From the NCBI GenBank assembly GCA_903813345.2, contig CAIIXF020000010.1, positions 19,975,181 through 20,039,180 on the forward strand: a stretch of 64,000 nucleotides of DNA. The letters are read 5' to 3'. This stretch comes from Owenia fusiformis. Taxonomy: Eukaryota > Annelida > Polychaeta > Sabellida > Oweniidae. The notes under the pieces were generated by a model, which saw nothing but the letters and a program-made list of their open reading frames with translations, did no database searches and had not been told where the DNA came from. Below are positions 1 to 11,500 of this stretch, one piece after another. Each line of letters starts with the position of its first letter. The first letter of the stretch is position 1. Both the position numbers and the translations under genes were made by a program.

Positions 1-1564
1 AGCGATATTACTAGGGCTATTATTCCCGAAGTGTGTTCATTTGCTAATCACATCTAGTCTACTGTGTAACGCACCGCTGTAAAATCACCAATACATTCCT
101 TTATTAACGCAGAAATCAATAAAGAGTCCTATCATTTATTATTAATGACACTCTAGCTCGGCTCCAATTGATCATCTTCTCCGGGGATATGCAGGTCGCC
201 AATTCAAGTATCAATCTACTATTGAAGATAGTCTTATTTATTCGTTTCATTTACTAATGATTTCCTAAACAATAGAAAATTGTGTTTTTTGTATATTCAA
301 AAATACACATTGATTCTTTTATACCTGGGAATAATCTAATTATATAAGACATCAAAGAATCAATACAATTAATCAATGTTGAATTGAATGAGTATACTGT
401 TACTGCTCTTTATCACGTCCTCATTTGAATAATACTGTTATTATTATATAATAGATAGGTAAAGCAGGTGAGAATACCATGCTTCAAAGTACAGGGTTCT
501 CTACAGGATTTTATGGGTGCAAAATTCTCATTTTTACAATAAAGACCAAAATTGGTCAAATATGCCTATTTTTCTCATTTTCATGTAGGTGCAAATCAAT
601 TTTCAGATTGGTGCAAACCTGTTTTTAAAATCTCAGGTGAGTGCTGCACCCACTTGCTCTTATACTGGGGAGATCCTAAAGTAGGTCCTAATAAGATATT
701 CTCTTGAAACTAAAATCTTGTAAATAAAATGATTATGACTAGAATCTAGTATGAAAAAAAGAATCTAGTATGAAACATAAGAGAAAGTTGCTTAGTTCAA
801 TCAAAAATTCTTGGTTAGTTGAGGAAAATGTGTTTTTGCGTGTTTTTTATTTAGATTTTTAAGGATACATATATAATGTATTTAGCTAAATGTATATTGA
901 TATACATCAAAATGCAGATGGTAGGCATAACTAGTGGTGTAGATATTCTATCCAAAAAAGTATGTTTGGTTAAAGCGTAGACTGAATCTTAAACTAAATA
1001 GCATGTTCTAGCAGGATGCTTATCAATCAAGGTGTTTATGAAGTAGATTTATTCTGAAGGTGGAAGGTCTGATTGCAGATCCAGTAAAACCCATAGGAGC
1101 ATACTGTAACAGCTCACACTTTATGCGTTAGGCCAATGAACAATAATTCTTTGTTTCCTGTCTGTATTTAGTATAATTACTAATTAGCCTGTTCTGAAAA
1201 CGGCTCCAGTTCCTGTCAGCCCTAGGAAAAAGACAAGAATATGACACACACCGCATACAAGGCCTTATACCTGGGATGGGGGTTGTTTTAGACTATGTTT
1301 ATATGTAAATAGGTGTCTATTTTAAAGAGGTTTGACTGTATTGAGATAAGGGATCTTGGAGGTCTGCAGTTATTTGCTTGGGAAGCCTTACATTACAACT
1401 ATAACATGTGAAACAATTTACTTGAGGGCTTTCAAGACAAGTTATTCCTGGTATCTATCTCCTTACACATATGAGGCCCAGCTACCCTTCAGATCATAGA
1501 GGTGTAACATGAAACATGTTGAAGAATTACATGTATGTTGAATATAGTGGCTCCCCCTTCTACT
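1..1564. other. Non-coding stretch, no gene seen
   Basis: AT-rich sequence with stops in all frames. I see no exon-like block with matching splice sites, no RNA gene and no clear mobile element. Positions about 520-660 have a low-complexity look (repeated GGTGCAAA words) and could be an eroded interspersed repeat. The stretch may be intergenic or a far upstream intron. Confidence 0.6.
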
Positions 1565-1841
1565 CCATTCTGATACTCATAGCATCTTTTTGTTTCACCT
1601 GAAACAGGGCTGAGAAGAAATGAGATGTCATGGTTTATCATGATGGGTCAATACCCATTGCATCTAAAAACTTGTCTGTCTTTAGTCAATCTATGATGAA
1701 GAGAGGGCCGTGGTATTCCATTATGGTCGATACCTACATTCCCATTCTGATTTATCAATACCATTCTGATACTCATAGCATCTTTTTGTTTCACCTGAAA
1801 CAGGGCTGAGAAGAAATGAGATGTCATGGTTTATCATGATG
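1565..1841 (+). repeat. Pair of identical 81-bp direct repeats
   Basis: Positions 1565-1645 and 1761-1841 are identical base for base over 81 bp, in the same orientation, 196 bp apart. Both start CCATTCTGATACTCATAGC. A diverged third copy lies at about 20074-20158. Perfect identity points to a recent local duplication or gene conversion of an interspersed repeat fragment. Confidence 0.9.
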
Positions 1842-2077
1842 CTTCTACTTCACTGTCTATTTTTGCCAACTGAAAGTAGGAGTACAAAAGTCATGACAGA
1901 TGATCAATAACATTATTGCGTCATTAAACTTTAGATAGACTGCAATGTATTCTGTCATTTTCAGCATGACAGTTATCTCAAAAACTATTTTATATTTTAT
2001 ACAAGAACACAAACGTGTACAATATGTCCCCACCAATGGGTGATCCTGTGAAATGGATATCCTGATAATGAGTAGTC

Positions 2078-3420
2078 AAGACTTTATCGTTACAATTTTG
2101 GGACGAAAAATGCAAAATGGCCACCTTAAAATTTACCCAGAATGCCAGAAAATTAGTCAGCTCTAGATTTTCATACTACGAACCAACCCTGAAAATTTGA
2201 AATTGATCCGTCAACAGTAAACAAAAAAATGCGTAAACAAGACTCTACAGACAAGATTTTAGGACGGAAAAATCCAAAATGGCTGCCTTGACATTTGCCC
2301 AGAATGCCAAAAAACTAATCAGTTCTAGATTTTCATACTAAGAATCATCCCTGAAAATTTGAAATTGATCTACAAACGGTTCACCTGGAAATGCGTAGAC
2401 AAGACTTTACAGACAAGATTTTAGGACGGAAAAATCCAAAATGGCTGCCTTGACATTTACCCAGAATGCCCAAAAACTAATCAGATGTAGATTTTCATAC
2501 TAAGAATCATCCCTGAAAATTTGAAATTGATCTACCAAATGGTTCACCTGAAAACGCGTAGACAAGACTTTACAGACAAGATTTTAGGACGGAAAATCCA
2601 AAATGGCTGCCTTGACATTTACTCAGAATGCCCAAAAACTAATCAGATGTAGATTTTCATACTAAGAATCATCCCTGAAAATTTGAAATTGATCTACCAA
2701 AGGGTTCACCTGGAAATGGGTAGACAAGACTTTACAGACAAGATTTTAGGACGGAAAATCCAAAATGGCTGCCTTGACATTTACCAAGAATGCCAAAACA
2801 CTAATCAGATCTAGATTTTCATACTAAGAACCATCCCTGAAAATTAGAAATTGATCTACTAAACGGTTCACCTGGAAATGCGTAGACAAGACTTTACAGA
2901 CAAGATTTTAGGACAGAAAATCCAAAATGGCTGCCTTGACATTACCCAGAATGCCCGAAAACTAATCAGATCTAGATTTTCATACTAAGAATCATCCCTG
3001 AAAATTTGAAATTGATCTACCAAACGGTTCACCTGGAAATGCGTAGACAAGACTTTACGACAAGATTTTTGGACGGAAAATCCAAAATGGCTGCCTTGAC
3101 ATTTACCAAGAATGCCCGAAAACTAATCAGATCTAGATTTTCATACTAAGAATCATCCCTGAAAATTAGAAATTGATCTACCAAACGGTTCACCTGTAAA
3201 TGCGTAGATAAGACTTTACAGACAAGATTTTAGGACGGAAAAATCCAAAATGGCTGCCTTGACATTTACCCAGAATGCCCAAAAACTAATGAGATCTAGA
3301 TTTTCATACTAAGAATCATCCCTGAAAATTAGAAATTGATCTACAAAACGGTTCACCTGGAAATGCGTAGACAAGACTTTACAGACAAGATTTTAGGACA
3401 GAAAAATCCAAAATGGCCGA
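2078..3420 (+). repeat. Tandem core array, about 162-bp unit, over 8 copies
   Basis: The word ACAAGATTTT recurs at 2251, 2413, 2576, 2738, 2900, 3060, 3222 and 3385, giving spacings of 160-163 bp. A first, more diverged copy starts about 2078-2092. Each unit carries CCAAAATGGCTGCC, an ACCCAGAATGCC-like segment, CTAATCAGAT and CCTGAAAATT. The array ends abruptly in CAAAATGGCCGACAAT near 3420. Middle units are very similar and the first is most diverged, as expected if the array grows by unequal exchange or slippage. Confidence 0.9.
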
Positions 3421-3890
3421 CAATAAAAAAGTGATGATGAGTTTTTGCTGATTTCTTCTTACAAAATTATCACATATAACTACTGTTAACAATAACATAG
3501 GCTATTACAACAAAGTACACCTGAAATTATTTATAAAGCTACTAAATAGTTAAAGTATGAAAACTGAAAAACACCATTCAATATGATACAAAGTATTATC
3601 GCGCGCTAAGTTTTCTTAAAACATTCAAAATGGCTGACATGACTGAGCTAACTGGTCCAAAACCTAATCAGATGTAGAATGAAGTGAGCTGAACAAGATA
3701 TCAAAGTTTTAAAAGCAACTGTGAAGCCGTTTTTCTTAAAGTTTGCAGACAACGATTTTAGCATTTGACTTCAAAATGGCCGACAGGAAGTAGGTATCGA
3801 GTTAAATTTTTTTCATCCACATCTGTATGCACTCATAAGTTATCCCTGAAAATTTGAAGGTGATATCTGTAGCTGTTTTGGAGAAAACTG

Positions 3891-3958
3891 CCGGACGTAC
3901 GGACAGACAGACGGACAGACGGACAGACGGACAGACGGACAGACAGACGGACGGACGC
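3891..3958 (+). repeat. GACG/GACA tetranucleotide microsatellite
   Basis: An interrupted run of GGAC, AGAC and GGACGGAC units sits just inside the terminal hairpin of element A. Its position between the core repeats and the hairpin is typical of pearl/HINE-type elements. Confidence 0.9.
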
Positions 3959-3975
3959 GCCTAGGCCGACAATAT

Positions 3976-4003
3976 GGCCCCACACTATGTGGTGTGGGGA
4001 CAT
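3976..4003 (+). other. Terminal hairpin of element A
   Basis: CCCCACAC at 3978-3985 pairs with GTGTGGGG at 3992-3999, leaving a 6-nt loop. It is preceded by CCGACAATATGG and followed by ACATAAAAAAT. Helitron-related elements characteristically have a short hairpin just before the 3' end. The right arm of the hairpin is also the partner of the left-end inverted repeat at 2024-2033. Confidence 0.75.
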
Positions 4004-4195
4004 AAAAAATGCTCTCAGGTGTTTCGCCTTCATACTCATGTTAAAAATGGCAATATAATGAGTCCAGCGAAAATACCTTAATTTTTCAGAATGGCAGTTA
4101 TCGAAAAAACGATTACTTTATAAAAATGCTTACTGGTGTTGTACCTTCATACTCATGTTAAAAGTGGCATTTAATGAGTCCAGCAAAAATACCTG
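4002..4195 (+). repeat. Direct duplication, about 75 bp, 117-bp spacing
   Basis: The segment starting ATAAAAAATGCT at about 4002 recurs, with a few changes, from about 4120. CTTCATACTCATG occurs at 4028 and again at 4145. Both copies continue through TAATGAGTCCAGC to AAAATACCT. The first copy begins exactly at the right end of element A, so element insertion and duplication may be connected. Confidence 0.85.
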
Positions 4196-7100
4196 AAGGT
4201 GTAAGGTAATAATTTACCTGAAAAACCTCACCTTGACTCTGGATTGCATATTTGTGCCTCCTTACATTAAATGATGTTTATATTCATAAGGTCTCTAAAG
4301 GTACACAAGCTTTTATCTTCTAAGTATTCAAGTTTATGATATACAGATACATCGTACATTCATATTTTAATTAAAGCGTATTAACAACTTGATACTTTTT
4401 CATAAACAGATGGGGTTTCTTTATTTGCAAGTTTAAAGTTTAATTGCATACTTATACTTGTAAATACTTTATAGTTCATATTGCAATACAGATTTAGGGG
4501 CACTAACTTTTGATAACTTGATATAAATCTTAAAAGGATATCTCAACCCAAAACATGTGAAGAAGCCGAACAAAAACAGGAAAGTCAATACTTGAATAAT
4601 GAATGTGCTTTATTGTAGCTCACCAATAAACTCAAGTATTTTGTTGAAATAATATTGCCAGTTATTAGCCATTGTGGGTGCCACAGCATCTATTATATCT
4701 GGAAATGTTAGATAAAAAGGGACTCTGATAAATCTGAATCATGGTCATTATTACCAGTACAAAGGATATTGTTATCACTTCACAGTAATCTCTATGTTTT
4801 TTATGTTGTCTCATATGTTCTGTTATGAAATTTATCAAAACCACCCGGTCTATAGCAGCAGGGTCAAAATCATGCAGATTTTCACCATTTTGAGCATTAG
4901 GGAGTTTAAGCTTGCAATTTCACAACCTAAACATTGAACAAAAAATATTTAGGCGATGCATTTGTATGGGCGATTGGTCAGCGTTTCGATTTCATAAACA
5001 AGCTTAAATTCCCTATTATCTCAAATGAACCCACCGAGGATTTTTTAAAAATGGAACCTCTCTTAGCAAAAGCTGGCTGAGTATAGCTCCTACATCCTCC
5101 TTCAAATCAGTATATACTTGTAAAATACCCTTACAGCAAGGATGAGCTACTGGCCTGGCCATACTTATGCATTTATGAACATTACAGGGATGGAAGTATC
5201 ATTTAGAGCATTATGATATTTACCGAGGACAATGTAAACTCTAATTAGACATCGCTTGGGGAATGACATGACGTTAAGAATTTAAACTAACAAAACTCAT
5301 TATTACAATGTATTGTCCCTCAAGTGCTTTCATTTCAGTTACATGCATATATGAAAAACTTCATTGATACAAGGTTGTATATCGAGAAAATTGAGATCCC
5401 TTTATAAAATGCCTTCTTTGTATAAGATGGCTCTATGAAATCTACTGATAACAGTATAAGATGCCTATGTGAAAAATATTATTGGTACAAAATAGCTATT
5501 TAAAATATATTATATTATTAAGCCTTCATGAAATACCATATTGGTTCAAGATGAATATTTAATTATTGTTTATTGCAATAAAAGTACCATCTTGTACCAA
5601 TATTGTATAGCTATTGTTGTAAAAATGTTCAATGTTGTGATATGGTCCCTCATGTGTAATGTAATATGTGAGGTGCTTGCAAGGGCAGTCTGCTTGTTGC
5701 CTGCAAGATCAATACTCAGTAATAACACTGCAACGTATGCAGATCATGTGCTCTCCATAATACGCTGGCGAGTCAGATGAATCTCCAATAAATGCCTACA
5801 AAGAAACTTCTTTCTATGGGAATATCTGATAGGTCTACATAGAAAGACGGCCTGTTTCAAAAAGCTTGAGTAGCGTGAACTAATAAGCGCTTTTAAGATT
5901 TTTACCCTTGCTTAAAATACAATGCTGGTCATTTTCCTTAATGATATTATACTCATGGGTAATTTTGAGTATTAATTTTTATTATTACTATGTTGTTATT
6001 GTTTGGTGTTTATTTCTGTATGCTTGGATAATTTCTAATTCTGCTTTAACTATATATTTCTGTCTATGTAATTTGCCTACTCAGTGACATTTTAGCTGAG
6101 GTTACATAGTGCAGCCTTTCTAACCTATCTAAGTGTTTACCTGCCTACATCCACTGACTTGTACAAATGTATTGGCAAATCTGGAGGTTTTTATGAATAT
6201 TTTGCTCGCTAAGCCTATTATCAGGGCCGTCTGTTCAGTGTATACTTCACTCGTGTTGCTAGAGAGCTTTAGAATCGGCTAGAGAGCTATACAATCAGTT
6301 GCGCTCTTGGAGGTAGGATTTCCACAATGAACTCAGTCAGCGTTAATTTGATATTTTACCTTCTCTTTACATCATTCTTTTGTCCCATTAGAGCGAGTTT
6401 TCATTATACAGATTTTTGATAAATCTTCTCTATGCAGCTCATAACACAATAAACCGTGAAAAAACAACAAAAACATTGTTGTCTGAAAAAGATTTATTAT
6501 TAAGAAATTGATTTTGTAAACTTTTCTTAGACATATAGCTGTTGTTATCATGACATGTTTATATCTCAGGCTTAAAAAGGTTTATCATATTTTTTATCAG
6601 AATCAATTTTTTATAGAATCGTCACTGAAATTATATCATGATGACCTAGTGTAGTGTACCTGAATGTAGTTGATGCACTCTTTTAAGAGGGCCAGCTTCA
6701 GAAATAAAGTAATTTTGTTGTTGTTGTTAGTATCCTTATTGGTGCTCTTATATCACCTATTGGTCTTTACCCTTCCTCAAAATGACACTTTGAATGAGTA
6801 TACTTCTCAAATTCACAATTGATTAATAAGCTCATCGCCATTGGTGGTGTCTCCGTGTGTGTAACATGTAGCTTTTATGTAAAAAAAATTTATAGTGATA
6901 AATAAATAATACTTCATTCTATTATTAACCATGGTTCTAGATGTAGGAAGTAGAGGAGGATTTGTCTTGAATATTGTTATTATTCGCATATAAAAGGCAA
7001 TAGGGGCTCGGCATCTCATGCTGAAGAATCCAGGAACTAAGTGGCCAGCCTCTGCTATCTTTGGCATTCTTTAAATAAAGAGGGACATGCAAATCAAATT

Positions 7101-8233
7101 GAAGAACTACCAACCGCAGGATTTATTTTTGTTTTAAATCTAATATCCTTTCCTCCAAAATTGAAACCAAATGAAAACAATTTCTGTTTTGTGATATAAA
7201 TCTGTTGAGGCAGAGAAAGCCTTGTAGAATTCTGTTATTCCAAATGTTACTGTAATTTTCTTTGGGGGATTGAATTAACATGTATAATGTCATAATATCA
7301 TTCTTTGTATGTGGAATTGGTTAAGTAACTCAGGGTGTAACACCACGATTTACAACTTAAATATAAATCATGATCAATAGAACCGTGCAAATATTAACTT
7401 TCAGTATTTTCACCTTTAGTTTGTATGTATTAAGACCTGAATAGCGATTATAGTCACTTGAGATTAGCGGGTCAGTCGGTCTTTCCTTTGCTGACCCTTG
7501 TAGACTATTGCAAGTGTCTGAAATATGATAAAGTAGCCACTTATTCTTAGTGACAAGAGTGACACAGGTTCTAGCTCTCTGAAGAGACTAGCTTTCTTTT
7601 AAAGATATGAAATCAATATCTTGAAAAGGGTCTGGATCCTAGGCTATGGTTCTAGGTGGTAAAATGGTGGACTTTTGATTAATTCACTCAATTATGGTAT
7701 CTGATATTATTGACTGAAAGCCGCTCTGAGTCCCTCTGTGAACTTTGGTTTATCATTGATTCGACCGTAATTCTTTACATTCTTTATGAAAAACACTATT
7801 TATTGATGAATAATACTATTTATTGTATTATGCTCTTGTTTCATTAAGTTCAAGGTTAATTAAATGGAATTAATAATTGGTACAAAATAAATGTGACATT
7901 CATGACTTGTATTCTTTAGAACAGGAATATAAAGAAGCAGACACTTTCTGAGATATAGATATTTTCTCGAGGATATTGATCAGAAAATCAATGTAACGTC
8001 TCAACCCATTTTGTATCTTCTCTCCACGGACTGATTTGATATTACTTCATGAATCTGCATATTAGCTTTCCGTTTAGCCTTAGTCTTGCATCAAGACTGT
8101 GGACTCCCCTTATCTACTTCACCAACATATCACATCATCACTTGGGGGAGGTGGTAATGGGGGGGGGGGGGTTCACAAAGGCTTGTAGCTAGATTTATTA
8201 TCCTGGGAGGGTTCCATCTCATAAAAGTATGAT
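4196..8233. other. Non-coding stretch, no gene seen
   Basis: AT-rich and stop-filled. Notable bits are an imperfect stem-loop at 5538-5603 and a region (about 5290-5610) with a weak repeating ATGAAA/GGTACAA texture that may be a decayed tandem repeat. A 13-base G run lies at 8159-8171. I could not support any exon here. Confidence 0.6.
5538..5603. repeat. Imperfect inverted repeat (stem-loop)
   Basis: ATATTGGTTCAAGATG (5538-5553) pairs with CATCTTGTACCAATAT (5588-5603) with a single mismatch, enclosing 34 nt. No A-box/B-box or other RNA-gene signal accompanies it. It may be an eroded foldback element. Confidence 0.6.
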
Positions 8234-8333
8234 TTTTATGTCACCACCAAAAAGTTGTGAGATATTGTTATTGTCTCTGTTTTTGTTACTGCCGTCGGCG
8301 GTTGGCGTCTGTGACAAATGGTGGTGACATTTT
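8234..8333 (-). mobile_element. Short relic of a pearl/HINE-like element
   Basis: ATGTCACCACC at 8238-8248 is the reverse complement of GGTGGTGACAT at 8323-8333. Read on the minus strand, the 8238 end is followed by an ATAAAAAT tail and preceded by a CAATAT-containing segment, as at the 3' end of elements A and B. The interior is only about 75 bp and has lost the core repeats and the microsatellite. The assignment rests on the shared end architecture and is less certain than for the two full elements. Confidence 0.5.
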
Positions 8334-8486
8334 GCATGTTTATGCCTTGTTATTATTCTTTCACCGCCAGGATGAATCTTAGAATGGAGTTAATTTTAAC
8401 TTGTTCTATCATTAACTTGAATCAGGTGTTGATTATAGCTGTTAACCATTGTGTAACATCCGTGATGTAACTATTTGCAATACAAC

Positions 8487-8517
<31 letters not shown>
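8487..8517 (+). repeat. (ACTT)n microsatellite
   Basis: Nearly eight perfect ACTT units in a row. Confidence 0.95.
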
Positions 8518-11500
8518 GAGATATTATACATTAGCAGGGAGTAACCTTTAGGGATGTGACAAATGATGCTTTTGAATTTCAGATCTTGTATGTCTTATTG
8601 GAGCCATCCTTCAAAACACAGTATTTTGTTCATTTTGTAGTCTTGCATCAAGGACGTCCTTGCTTGCATCAATGACCTAACTAGGATGTACCTTCTTCTT
8701 AAAGGAAGAAAAGGAGGGAGGGGGGTAAACGGACTTACTATAAGACCATTTCCCTTTCTGTTGAATAAATATAGTGTTTTATTTTATTAATAGAAAACCA
8801 TATTTTGTTCTTTACTTTATATTGTATGAAATATAAGGAGGAATTAATTTTTGATTTATATCTGCCTTTTCATCTGTGATTCTTAATGTTGAGCCCTTTA
8901 TAAAGACCTAAAGGTTTAGTCCTTTATATTGCCCCTTAGAGCAATTGCAATCTGATAGGATGTTATTAAATCTCATCAGGCTTGGAGACTACTTTCCTTT
9001 GACACTGATGTCATTGATTGGAGCGAAGGTTTACCTATAATGGGATACTTTCCTCAACTGTATGTCTCTATCATTAAATCTAACTTGATAAAATACAATC
9101 TTAACAATTTCATACAGAATTTTATTGACAACAAAATGTTGTTATTTATCTGATGAAAATTACTATGTAAACGCCATAAATTATGTTTTTTAGAGAAGTG
9201 TATTTGATCAGGGCGCTTTGAAGTGTAAAGCCACAAAAATGCTCGGGTTTTCATGTGTAGTATTGATCACTGGAACTGTTGGATCGAATTACTGAATCTA
9301 AAAAGCAAATACAAACGGCTCGTGATAATTATCGGCTCAATTGTTTTAATTAGAAGAGCAGTTGTTCGGATATCTATTTTATTATCTATGGATGGAGTAT
9401 AGCATGCGATGTTTATGATTCAACAGAAAATCATTATGATTTACATTTACATTAATATGTTTTATCTGTTAATTGTAAGAGGAAAATAAGACTGCATCAA
9501 GGAGAATGAAACTATAATGAACTTGGAGTCAAGCTGGCTGTGTGTTTTAGAGTATAGTACATTGAACATATTAATAGTTAATACCCTATGTAGTCATGTT
9601 TCACTTTCTCAAAGGGCCATTGACATGGCAGGGATACCTTGTAGAAGGCACTTCTATTTCTCTACATGTCATATTTATCAAGGGGTGTAAAATATACATT
9701 TAGTACATGTGTGTATCTTATTCAAAGATGTTTGTGTTTTGTCCTGTCATTAAGTCACCCCATTTCACTTTTTAGCTCACATGGTGAGCTTTTGCAATCG
9801 CTCACTTTTTGCCACATGGAGAGAGAGGGTAGCAGATTCAAGGAAACATTTTCAAAATATATTATTCTTAAATACCCTTCTAACCTTTGATTCCTCTGCG
9901 AATGGCTCAGACTAACTGGCTGTTACGTGTCTTGCATCTGTATCAGTATGTTGTATATTGAGACTGTATATAATTGGATACTGTTCAGATTTCTCTAAGA
10001 TCACTTAGTTACATACCACTTGGGGCACATTTTTCAAACCATTAGATTACTATTTTGCGTTGAGATATTTCTATGACGTCAGTGACATCACATTTTCAAC
10101 ATTTACTATGCTGTTCAGAGAGAGCGTGGTAGTAGCCACGCAATCAACTCGGCAAAACATCAATCCAACTTTTCAACACAAACTCATTTAAATTTGAATG
10201 AACTGCATGCCTGGGGTTTGGTCATTGTTATACCGGTTAAAGTGTCTACTTTATCACATGCTAATTTCACTCTTTTCTACTCAATTTCATATTTTAAACC
10301 GTGAGTCCTATTACATTTTCATTCCTAGGTAGGTTACACAGGTAAATTGCTTATCAGTTACATAATGGGTTAATCCAGTGGTGTTTGTATACAGACTTGT
10401 AAAATATTATTATTGATTCAGTCTTAACAACACAATAACAATTAATTGATCTCATAAGATATCAAATCCTAATTGATATATATTTTGTTTTAATAAATTT
10501 TGAGTTGTTAATTATAAAGTGTTAAATGAATACAGTTTGTCTTATCAAAGAGTTATTGATTTAACTGATAAAGGAGAATGTATTAACTTTTCAAAAGCTT
10601 GGATTAACATGGATCCATTGATTAGTTGTTAATGTAGTTTTATAAAACTCTGAATTAAGAGACCATTGATTTTAATCAAGCAAAAATTTGTAAAAATAGG
10701 TCTATTACAATTTGTATGGTGAAATCCGTTGTTGAAAATCAGCTATTTGTATTTGGCTTGCTATGTTATAAAGTTAACAGATTGCATATCTGACATGGCC
10801 AACATCAAGATATTTTGTTGAACATTTAGTGTCAATAGTAGGCTTGAAATAACTTGTGTCCATGTTCGGGGCCAAGGTGTTAAACATGCGATATTAAAAT
10901 GAATAAATATTTCTAGGCAATCGCCTCAAGTAGTTGTTCACATATGGAGAGTCTCAAGTGTAAAGCTTGTTGAATGTTTGAATAAATGGTATCCCTTTAC
11001 TGCTCTGTATACACCAAATAAAACCAGGCTCTTATAATATACCTATGGTCCTTTTACAGTTCTATACACAGTCAGTTTCTTATATGATATTTTCTTCATA
11101 CATTGTACAAGTAACAATGGATAGGCATATTTTGGCAAAGTATGTACAAAGTTTGCCTCAAAAATGATGATTTTTAATTTTTGGTAAAAAAGACAGTGGC
11201 GGATGCGTGTAATTATTTCATGCATTTATATCTAAAACGAATTTCGGATCAGCACTAGTCTGTCTACCGTATCGTGTGGTACAGCGTGTTGCTTGTTATT
11301 TGGTTATTAATAAATGACTGGTTTCCAATTAGTAGGTGAGATGGAGTAGACGCTATGTTTATTGTTATCTCATTGAAATATTCAGCTGGTGCAGCACTCA
11401 TACTGTATTGTATTTTATAGTGAACCCCATGCATGCTTTGAAATATTGAAAATAACCAGAGCCAGGTACAGGCCGTCTATTCTTTTTTCTTTTTCCATAT

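Larger units (their letters stand above)
2024..4003 (+). mobile_element. Pearl/HINE-like non-autonomous element A
   Basis: The left end ATGTCCCCAC (2024-2033) is the exact reverse complement of GTGGGGACAT (3994-4003) at the right end. Between them are a tandem core of about 162-bp units, further diverged CAAAATGGC-type monomers (about 3620-3880), a GACG/GACA microsatellite (3891-3958), and a terminal hairpin with stem CCCCACAC/GTGTGGGG followed by an A-rich ATAAAA tail. This order is the plan described for bivalve pearl elements and for HINEs, the non-autonomous relatives of Helentron rolling-circle transposons. No open reading frame of note is present, so any movement would depend on proteins supplied elsewhere. 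The family assignment is inference from architecture only. Confidence 0.7.

Noticed and set aside
3833-4039. 68-codon minus-strand frame rich in RLSVRLSVCPSV repeats
   Set aside because: It is the translation of the GACG/GACA microsatellite and hairpin of element A.
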